A DNA stretch of 27,971 nt from Mesostigma viride. Lineage: Eukaryota; Streptophyta; Mesostigmatophyceae; Mesostigmatales; Mesostigmataceae. The position numbers and the translations under genes were made by a program. The notes beneath the pieces are model-generated. The model saw only the letters and a list, made by a program, of their open reading frames with translations, did not search any database and had not been told where the DNA came from. This document shows positions 18,736-26,642 of this stretch, in pieces; position 1 is the stretch's first letter, and every line of letters starts with the position of its first letter. The DNA lies in assembly GCA_009746045.1 (NCBI GenBank), contig RPFO01001242.1, positions 1 to 27,971 of the forward strand, read 5' to 3'.

Positions 18736-19164
18736 CTGGCTGCATCTGGCCGGAAAGAAGGCAAAAAGCTTACGCTCAACGAGCTAAGAAAGCAGGAAAA
18801 CGCTAGCTTAAGACGTTTAACACAAGAACGTACCATAACGGGCATTTATTCGTGCCCAGGCGCACAAGAAAGTCCACCCTTTCATGGAGTGGTTGGGCAG
18901 TACGCATCGCGCAGGGCTAATGTTATCTTACCGCAAAATGACGGGAAAGGTAAAGATAGCAGCGGGAATTTTTACGGCTTTAGAAACATCATTAAACTAG
19001 CTTTCCTTACGACCATCAAAACTGGCAACAATCGACAATCAACCCGGCAGGCATCCATTATACTTTATTCATCCCGACAGAAATTCAGGCCGGACCCCCC
19101 CTGCCGATGGCAAAGAAAAAAAGCCCGCGACATTATAGATCGCAACCATCCCGCCATAAATTAG
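18736..19164 (+). CDS. Hypothetical protein in right arm (142 codons, ATG lost)
   Basis: The counterpart of the 124-codon frame in the left arm. Where the left copy has ATG this copy has CTG (LAASGRKEGKK), so no standard start is present at that point; the next in-frame candidate is a GTG at 18889. The frame is otherwise open through DGKGKDSSGNFYGF to a TAG at 19162-19164, and it reads past the left copy's stop for 17 more residues (QRKKARDIID). The product is basic and not recognised. It could be a decaying small element protein; it could equally be non-coding. Confidence 0.25.
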   Translation: MAASGRKEGKKLTLNELRKQENASLRRLTQERTITGIYSCPGAQESPPFHGVVGQYASRRANVILPQNDGKGKDSSGNFYGFRNIIKLAFLTTIKTGNNRQSTRQASIILYSSRQKFRPDPPCRWQRKKARDIIDRNHPAIN

Positions 19165-19286
19165 AATCAGTAACTAATTTTCTCCAACAATCGAGCATTT
19201 TTTCTGCTTTCCGCGTGCCAGATTTGTCACGTTTCGTCTAAAGGCAGTCGCCATGGCCACTACCGCAAGGGGTGCGCGCACCGTGC

Positions 19287-19925
19287 CGACATAGCTTTTG
19301 GGCCTCAATTTGCACCGAAATTTGGTCCGTACCGTCCAGCTCAGTCGGATTATGTATGTGGATCGGCCGTGTTGGTTGCATACGCAGGTATATTAATTCT
19401 TGCATTCGCCCCGGACCTTCCCCAGGACAGGTCAGGATATAACAATAATTCTTGCATTCGCCCCCGCCCTTTCCTATGGCCTGGTCAGGTTTGGGCGCGA
19501 CGCCACTAGCGCGGCGCCCGCGACAGAGTGGCCAGGCTCGAGCACGTTTTCTGGATCCCAAGCACCGGATTGGACACTGTCCGAGGACTGGACAGGAATT
19601 GGCTGACCAATCGGATGCTTGCTCGTCGTCTCCAAAAACATATATAAAGAGCCAAATCGCTCGAACTACGCAATGATCCTTTAAGCAGCGTTACTCTGCC
19701 GAAATGTCAACCTAGGCCGGTCAAGTGACGCCGAGGTGTTCACCGATAGTTCAGGTCAGCCACAGCGCGCCTTCGAATGTAGGCACGGTCGCATTTTTTT
19801 TTAGGAAATGTAGAATTGTTGTCGACCAGCTACCAACGCCCGACCGGACCCATACAACGGAAACATCAAGGCGAAGGCGATGTGATGTAGGTGTGTCTGA
19901 TATCTCATTAATACACAGAGCATCG
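19287..19925. other. Intergenic region with CCAAT and TATA-like sites
   Basis: No recognised gene. ATTCTTGCATTCGCCCC occurs at about 19396 and again about 52 bp later. CCAAT motifs in both directions (for example 19607-19611) lie about 30 bp before a TATATAAA at 19641-19648, which together look like an RNA polymerase II promoter facing right. No convincing frame follows within 400 bp. Confidence 0.45.
19641..19648 (+). promoter_or_regulatory. Possible TATA box
   Basis: TATATAAA preceded by CCAAT elements on both strands. The TATATAAAGAG context is shared with the TATA-like site in the long inverted-repeat arms (18284). The start site and the gene served, if any, are unknown. Confidence 0.35.
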
Positions 19926-20090
19926 TGAATATAATATATAATATAAATTATATAATATACTATAATTAATATATAATTTTAATTTTATGTTAATTTTAAT
20001 GTTATTTCATATAACATAATATAGCATAATATAATTAATATAATATAATATTATATAAACTAGTATATAAAAAATTAAAATGTAAAAGAA
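19926..20090. repeat. AT-rich low-complexity stretch
   Basis: About 165 bp of TATAATATAA-like sequence, almost free of G and C. It is easily unwound and could be a matrix-attachment-like or simply decayed region. No gene is present. Confidence 0.85.
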
Positions 20091-20388
20091 AAATATCTAC
20101 CTTATTGGGGTTTATTGTTCCTTTCCAGTTCAGCATAAGTACACTCTTGAGTGTGTGCAATGTTTGGTTATACGCCATTGTCTTAAAATAGCAACCAATG
20201 TAAACCTCCGTCCTAACCACATTTGGATACAATAAAGACATTGATGCCTGACACATAGCATTCATTGCTTGAAATACCATGCATATTTTGTGTCAATGTT
20301 CTGCAGACCACAGCTTTAAGTGGGCATACTTCGCTTTCCTCAATATAATGGCGACATGGCATTTGGTGAAAGTGGTGAGTGCCATGAA
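20091..20388. other. Intergenic region before the GCCGGC array
   Basis: No recognised gene. A good 5' splice-site-like GTGAGT occurs at 20375-20380 after a short plus-strand frame from an ATG at 20348. No confident matching 3' site in phase with the transposase-like gene was found. Confidence 0.4.
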
Positions 20389-20941
20389 GTTGCGCCGGCC
20401 GTCGTTATCCATGACGAACTGAATGGGTTTCGTGCAAATCAAGTTTTTTGTTTTGGTGTTCCAGTTGCGCCGGCCGGCGTTTCCAATGGTATCTTGCGCG
20501 CACTTGCAAAAGCTTGCACGCTTATCAACATTTTGTGTTGGTGAACATTTTATCACCTCTGGGATTTCCGCCTTCACTACCTGAGTTGCTTCTTTGTGGT
20601 TTTCAAATGCAACCGAGTTACGCCGGCCGTCGTTACTCATGACAAATTGTAGGGGTTTTGTGCAAATCACTTTTGTATGGTTTATGTACATGCATCCAGT
20701 TGCGCCGGCCGGCGTTTCCAATGGTATCTTGCAGTTGCGCAATCAGGCCCCATTACCAAAAGTGTGTTTGTACATCTTTTTTACACCTGAAGGATTTCTG
20801 CCTGCATATCCTGAGTTGCTTCTTAATGGTTTTTAATTGCGCCCGAGTTACGCCGGCCGTCGTTATTAATGACAAACTGTATGTGTTTCATAAAATCACT
20901 TTTGTATGGTTTACATGTATCCAGTTGCGCCGGCCGGCGTT
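20389..20941 (+). repeat. ~230-bp tandem array carrying an 18-bp CGCCGGCCG motif
   Basis: Three units (third partial) with a period of about 225-235 bp. Each holds two motif sites about 75-82 bp apart: type A, GTTRCGCCGGCCGTCGTT (20389, 20617, 20847), and type B, GTTGCGCCGGCCGGCGTT (20464, 20699, 20924). The motif is GC-rich and palindromic at its core within AT-rich surroundings. The array lies just upstream of the transposase-like gene, and the type A motif recurs inside that gene's intron 2. It could be regulatory, intronic, or the subterminal binding sites of a DNA transposon. Confidence 0.85.
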
Positions 20942-22585
20942 ATTAATGACGCTTGTCGTTCTTGTTTGATGCCCATCGTTTTCGTCGTGTCTTTAATGGT
21001 GATTATTTATCATTACTCATCCTCAGGGCTTTCGGTGCCGCGGGATTAAGAGGCGAAAAAAATCAGCTGCCGTCTGACCAAAGTCTGATGGCGCAATCGG
21101 GGCGGGGGGCCGTTTCCGACGGTTCGCGTCCCTTGTCCAAGGACGACCGGGAGCCTGCACTTCGCGGTCCCCGGAGCGACAAGTACATCGAGAACAAGGG
21201 GTACAAAATTGCCAATGACATCTTTCCTATCATGGCGGAACGCGTGAAAGCAAACAACCACAGGACGCCAGAGATGAGCGCGGAGGTTCTGTCTTGCGCA
21301 GCTTCAAGACTAAATGCCATGGTGGCCGAGAGCAACGGCATTAAGAAGAGGAAGAACTGTGACGACGGGCTTCCTGAAAGTTGGGCGGAATCTCTTCGGG
21401 ATACCATCAAGAAGGCTTTTGGCGACTTGGGAACATCTGAGAAGGATCGTGGGCTTAGGTGGGCCTTGTGTGGACTTGTTACGAAGGCAATGGAGGGCGT
21501 CCCGGACAGGATTGTGGAGCGCGCGTTCGGGATTGACAGGCGCTTTGTCGCAACTGTTCGGGGTCACAGGGATGGAATGGAAGAAGGGGAGGACGACCTT
21601 TTGATGAGTGCGCCAGAGAGGAGGAGGAGGAAAGACGAGCTTCCGACGGAAGTCATTGCCCTGATACAAGCGTGCTGGAGGGATGATAACTTGACGCGGG
21701 CGTCTCCGAACATGAAGGATGTTCATTGTGAATGGACAAGAAAGGATTACAAACATACACTAGCGTTTTCGGAGGGTGCGCGCTACTATACTGTCTCCAA
21801 GTCGAAGATTTACGAAGTGTTCATTTCCCGCCATCCGGAGTTGAAGCCACCGCGGCGGATGGACACTAGGGAGGGGGGGGGGGGGAGGGAGAGGAGGGCG
21901 TGAGGGGGGGAAATCAGGTGATTATGGAGACGGAGGAGGGATGTCAATGCCTCGCACGAATCAGAAGAGCACAGTTCATGTGGGATACACTTCTTTTTGC
22001 AAGCATATGCCCGCATGCGTCAAGGGGCGGTGGAAAATGCGGAACTTGTGCGCATGCCAGCACCACACTACCATGCAGTCCATGGTTGGGGGGTTGGCCA
22101 AATTTCGTGCAACTTTTCATGCCAGATGCGAGTGCGGACCTGAATGCCACGCGTGCGATCATGGTAGCCAGCTCGACGTGGGGTCCTCCGTGCCCACATG
22201 TTCCATTTTCAAAGCCACTCACACGACAGAGTGGGTGAACAAGTTTACTTGTGAGGTGGAGGGGATGAGGGAGGGGGGAGGTTCGAGGTCGTCTGTGGGG
22301 TCGTCGCGGCCGCAGGTTCAGCCTTTTCAGGGCGAACTTGAGGATCTGCCCATGCATGGGAGGGTGCTGGACGACGAGGAAGGGGTGCCCGATCATGACC
22401 TGGGCGAGGAGTTGGGGGTTTGCTCGATCCGGCGTAAGGCTTGTGTGTTGGGCACTTGCCGGGCTCCCAAGTGTGGAATTCGGAACTTCATGTTATGCGA
22501 ACGGGAGGAGGCTTCCAACCACCTGATTTCATGGACCAGATACGAGATGCAGGATGTGCCGCCGGGTGCGGTTCTTGGGCCAGAG

Positions 22586-22810
22586 GTAATTTTTAGTGGA
22601 GTGGTTGCGCCCCAAGGCGTTTCTTTTGCAATGTTTCCTGAGGTTCTTGGGCCAGAGGTAATTTTTAGTGGAGTGGTTGCGCCCCAAGGCGTTTCTTAAG
22701 CAATGTTTCCTGAGGTTCTTGGGCCAGAGGTAATTTTTAGTGGAGTGGTTGCGCCCCAAGGCGTTTCTTTTTCAATTTTTCCTGAGGTCCTGTCTTTTTT
22801 CTTCCTACAG
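22586..22810 (+). other. Intron 1 of left copy, with triplicated 5' splice site
   Basis: The intron runs from GAG|GTAATTTTTAG to TTTTTTCTTCCTACAG|GTC. A 72-bp unit that includes the exon end CTTGGGCCAGAG and the splice site is repeated in tandem, giving GT donors at 22586, 22658 and 22730. The outermost donor keeps the exon continuous in phase 0 with exon 2. Use of an inner donor would add 24 codons (second site) or meet the TAA in the second unit (third site). Confidence 0.75.
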
Positions 22811-23614
22811 GTCATTGGTGGGTCGAAGTTGATGTCTTTTCTGTATGTGCACATTGCGCATATGCAGGACGACTGTGACGAGATCGCAAAGGCTGGTGGG
22901 CAGCGATTGACGCAAGTCGACGTCAAGTCCACACCAACGGAGCTAAAGGAGGCGATTGTGGACAAGTGGCCGGACTTCATCCAGCATTGCTTCAACGCGT
23001 GGTGGCAAGCGGACGCCTCCAAGGAATGTCTCTCAAGGATGCGGGTGGGGGACCTTGTATGCCACACAGATTACGCCGAGAACTACCAGTCTTACACCTA
23101 TCACAATCTCCAAGCACAGTATTGGCATCCAGTCACATTCGTCCTTATGCCCTGGATCGTGCGCTACTTGGATCCAGCGTCGGGAAAGGTCGTGAGAAGG
23201 GAGTTTCACTTCATCGGACAGGGCGGAATGAAAAGGGACGGGCGGGCCCTCCGTTTTGCTATCCTCAAAATCCTGGCGACACTACGGTCAGAAGGGGTAG
23301 AGGTGAAGCGCTTCATTGGGTGGTCGGACAATTGCTCCATGCAGTTCAAGTCAAGGAATGTGATCGCGGAAATGGCCCGGCTGCTGACGGAGGATCCGCA
23401 CCTGGAGTCATTTGAGTGGAATTACTTTGGGGAGCAGCACGGAAAGGGGGAGGTGGATGGAGCTGGTGGGACTGTGAAGTGCATGTTGAGGAGGTGGCAC
23501 ATCAGGGAAGAGAACCAGGACAAACAGACGGCCGCCCAGTTGGTGGAGAATCTGGCGTCGGGGGCGGTGGGCGGGACCACAACGACCAGGCGTAACTTCT
23601 TCGAGTTCCCCGAG

Positions 23615-23777
23615 GTAATTAAGTGTACAGTCCTCGTTCAGGGAATAGTTACGCCGGCCGTCGTTTCTAGGGCGTTCTTGGAGTCCTGGCGATCAGGAGT
23701 GCTTAATAAAACACAACTAGCTCGATGGTCTCGTAACTTCAACTTTCCCTTGTGCAAATCTTGTCTTCGACGCGCAG
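23615..23777 (+). other. Intron 2 of left copy, with GCCGGC motif
   Basis: 163 bp, GAG|GTAATT to GACGCGCAG|GTG, phase 0. It contains GTTACGCCGGCCGTCGTT (from 23649), the same motif as in the upstream tandem array. The right copy has an intron of the same length at the equivalent place. Confidence 0.8.
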
Positions 23778-24138
23778 GTGCTTCCTTACAGCCCAGGGCG
23801 CGGCGAAATCAAAGGAGTGAAGAAGGCGCACTGGTGGCGCATGGACAAGTCGAATGTGACGCGCTTAATGCTGCGCCAGTATTCCTGCTATTGTGGCGGT
23901 GCGTGCGCCGAGGAAAGGTGGTGGGATTGTCGAAAGGAGTGGACCGACATGGACGGCTGGAATGTGGGAGGTGCTCGGATGAAGCTCCACAAACTGGGGG
24001 AGCCAGTGCAAAGGAACCCAAACGGACAAGGGGGGCACGCAGGGACGCGACTGAACAGACTACAGGCAGAGAGGACGATGATGGGAAGGAGACTGAAGCT
24101 GCGAGACATTTTTGCCGTCGAGTCCTACTCTGGTGATG

Positions 24139-24793
24139 GGCGTCCCCAACATCTACTGCTCCAATTTTGGTACTTTTGAAATTCCATGCCTGGAGCGCAA
24201 AGTTTGCAATATATGTGCCGTTTGTAGCTCTAGCTCTATAATAACCTGACCAACCCCGCATTCCTCAAAGTACTTAGCACTTGTTGCCTATTCTCATTAT
24301 GCGAATCACATGATTAGGATGTGCTTCATGATTGCTATTGCTCGAGATTCAATTAAGAATGATTGACATCAATAAATGATGAACCAAATAAACCAAATTA
24401 GGCCACTTGACAAGTTCATGATCCATTTAAATTGTACAATTAAGCGATTAATTAATTCATAAATCATACATTACATGGGATACCCCCGTCGACGAGCTAG
24501 TGGTACGTACAATGAAACATTTGAGTTTGTAACATGTCTCCATGGATATATACATGTATGCTGGACCTCGCGCATCTCAGCCCTCTAAGAAATGTTATTT
24601 GAACTCAGGTCTAGATCTAAATATATACATGATCTGGATAATATTATACACTTCCTTAAAAGAGCATGAATCGAGCTTTACAATTCAGGACAAGGAACTC
24701 GTTTGCAAATCACGGCTGAAAGGCAAGTGCTCACAACGAAGCACGTGCTCTCAAGGCTGTCCACCTCGTCCAACCAAGCCCGGGCGAGCTGGC
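24139..24793. other. Spacer between the two inverted gene copies
   Basis: About 655 bp of mostly AT-rich DNA, with no similarity seen to either gene copy and no credible gene. The palindrome is therefore not symmetric around a single point, which argues against a simple folded-read artefact. Confidence 0.65.
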
Positions 24794-25524
24794 CTACTCA
24801 ACAGGTCTCTTCTTGGCCAAGTTCGTGAGCCGTTTCTCGACGTCTGTCGGAATGGTCAAGATGGCCTGGCGATTGTTAGCTGGGTTGACAACAATGGTGT
24901 GTTCGAACCCCGCGTCCATGCACAGGTAGCAATTGACCAAGTTTGGCTGTTCAGCTTGCGCATCGGCGTCCATTTTGAACATCGTCGCCATACCCGGAAA
25001 TCTGTCCCAGTAGCGCACCCCCACCACCCATTGTCCCTTACGGAACAACTCCCTATCGACCTTGCCGTTTCTGTCGGCCACTCGCCTCACGAAAGTAGCG
25101 GCCACCTGATAAGGCTCCTGCAAGACTTCCGCTAGCCAATATGGATGATCTGGATCGTGGGACTCATCACCAGAGTAGGACTCGACGGCAAAAATGTCTC
25201 GCAGCTTCAGTCTCCTTCCCATCATCGTCCTCTCTGCCTGTAGTCTGTTCAGTCGCGTCCCTGCGTGCCCCCCTTGTCCGTTTGGGTTCCTTTGCACTGG
25301 CTCCCCAGTTTGTGGAGCTTCATCCGAGCACCTCCCACATTCCAGCCGTCCATGTCGGTCCACTCCTTTCGACAATCCCACCACCTTTCCTCGGCGCACG
25401 CACCGCCACAATAGCAGGAATACTGGCGCAGCATTAAGCGCGTCACATTCGACTTGTCCATGCGCCACCAGTGCGCCTTCTTCACTCCTTTGATTTCGCC
25501 GCGCCCTGGGCTGTAAGGAAGCAC

Positions 25525-25687
25525 CTGCGCGTCGAAGACAAGATTTGCACAAGGGAAAGTTGAAGTTACGAGACCATCGAGCTAGTTGTGTTTTATTAAG
25601 CACTCCTGATCGCCAGGACTCCAAGAACGCCCTAGAAACGACGGCCGGCGTAACTATTCCCTGAACGAGGACTGTACACTTAATTAC
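25525..25687 (-). other. Intron 2 of right copy
   Basis: 163 bp with GTAATT and GCGCAG ends, the same as in the left copy by eye, including the GTTACGCCGGCCGTCGTT motif (minus strand, about 25636-25653). Confidence 0.78.
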
Positions 25688-26488
25688 CTCGGGGAACTCG
25701 AAGAAGTTACGCCTGGTCGTTGTGGTCCCGCCCACCGCCCCCGACGCCAGATTCTCCACCAACTGGGCGGCCGTCTGTTTGTCCTGGTTCTCTTCCCTGA
25801 TGTGCCACCTCCTCAACATGCACTTCACAGTCCACCAGCTCCATCCACCTCCCCTTTCCGTGCTGCTCCCCAAAGTAATTCCACTCAAATGACTCCAGGT
25901 GCGGATCCTCCGTCAGCAGCCGGGCCACTTCCGCGATCACATTCCTTGACTTGAACTGCATGGAGCAATTGTCCGACCACCCAATGAAGCGCTTCACCTC
26001 TACCCCTTCTGACCGTAGTGTCGCCAGGATTTTGAGGATAGCAAAACGGAGGCCCGCCCGTCCCTTTTCATTCCGCCCTGTCCGATGAAGTGAAACTCCC
26101 TTCTCACGACCTTTCCCGACGCTGGATCCAAGTAGCGCACGATCCAGGGCATAAGGACGAATGTGACTGGATGCCAATACTGTGCTTGGAGATTGTGATA
26201 GGTGTAAGACTGGTAGTTCTCGGCGTAATCTGTGTGGCATACAAGGTCCCCCACCCGCATCCTTGAGAGACATTCCTTGGAGGCGTCCGCTTGCCACCAC
26301 GCGTTGAAGCAATGCTGGATGAAGTCCGGCCACTTGTCCACAATTGCCTCCTTTAGCTCCGTTGGTGTGGACTTGACGTCGACTTGCGTCAATCGCTGCC
26401 CACCAGCCTTTGCGATCTCGTCACAGTCGTCCTGCATATGCGCAGTGTGCACATACAGAAAAGACATCAACTTCGACCCACCAATGAC

Positions 26489-26642
26489 CTGTAGAAAGAA
26501 AAAAGACAGGACCTCAGGAAAAATTGAAAAAAGAAACGCCTTGGGGCGCAACCACTCCACTAAAAATTACCTCTGGCCCAAGAACTTCAGGAAACATTGC
26601 AAAAGAAACGCCTTGGGGCGCAACCACTCCACTAAAAATTAC
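26489..26642 (-). other. Intron 1 of right copy, with duplicated 5' splice site
   Basis: 154 bp. The same 72-bp unit as in the left copy, but only two donors (26642 and 26570). The branch and acceptor region has one extra T compared with the left copy. Confidence 0.75.

Larger units (their letters stand above)
11069..19286. mobile_element. Giant foldback-like structure: ~1.03-kb inverted repeats around a satellite core
   Basis: The arms 11069-12097 and 18252-19286 are reverse complements with scattered substitutions and indels. The outer ends read GCACGGTGCGCGCACC and its complement; the inner ends read CCACGTGTCCGGCTTG and its complement. Between them lie ~71-bp satellite arrays in both orientations, a nested palindrome, a unique stretch and a GT-rich minisatellite. 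This architecture resembles foldback transposons, whose long inverted repeats enclose tandem repeats. No transposase was recognised inside. No target duplication was found next to the visible ends, so the true borders may differ or the flanks may have decayed. Confidence 0.75.
18252..19286 (-). repeat. Right long inverted-repeat arm
   Basis: 1,035 bp, reverse complement of the left arm. It differs from the left arm by many substitutions and short indels, especially around 18670-18700 and 18800-18830, so the two arms are not a fresh or artefactual copy of each other. Confidence 0.92.
21088..24179 (+). pseudogene. Transposase-like protein, left copy (three exons, one frame slip, 3' truncated)
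   Basis: The exon model is 21088-22585, 22811-23614 and 23778-24138, with both introns GT-AG and phase 0. The start is the first ATG of the frame (MAQSGRG). The N-terminal ~270 residues hold helical segments and SKSKIYEVFISRHPELKPP, possibly DNA-binding. After a poly-Gly linker comes a Cys/His-rich segment (FCKHMPACVKGR, RNLCACQHH, CECGPECHACDHG) that could bind zinc. Exon 2 carries DYAENY (Asp at 23069), SDNCSMQFKSR (Asp at 23327) and GEQHGKGEVDGAGGTVK (Glu at 23432, Asp at 23456), the likely acidic catalytic residues. I know this motif series from repetitive uncharacterised eukaryotic proteins and infer a transposase-type nuclease. The G13 run at 21873-21885 shifts the frame by one. Similarity to the other copy ends at 24138; the final 13 codons are unrelated sequence and replace about 125 residues. 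Confidence 0.7.

Noticed and set aside
20348-21087. An extra first exon (20348-20374) spliced at GTGAGT across the motif array into the transposase-like gene
   Set aside because: The donor is good, but the acceptor at 21026 is in the wrong phase and the in-phase one at 21066 lacks a pyrimidine tract; the exon would be only nine codons.
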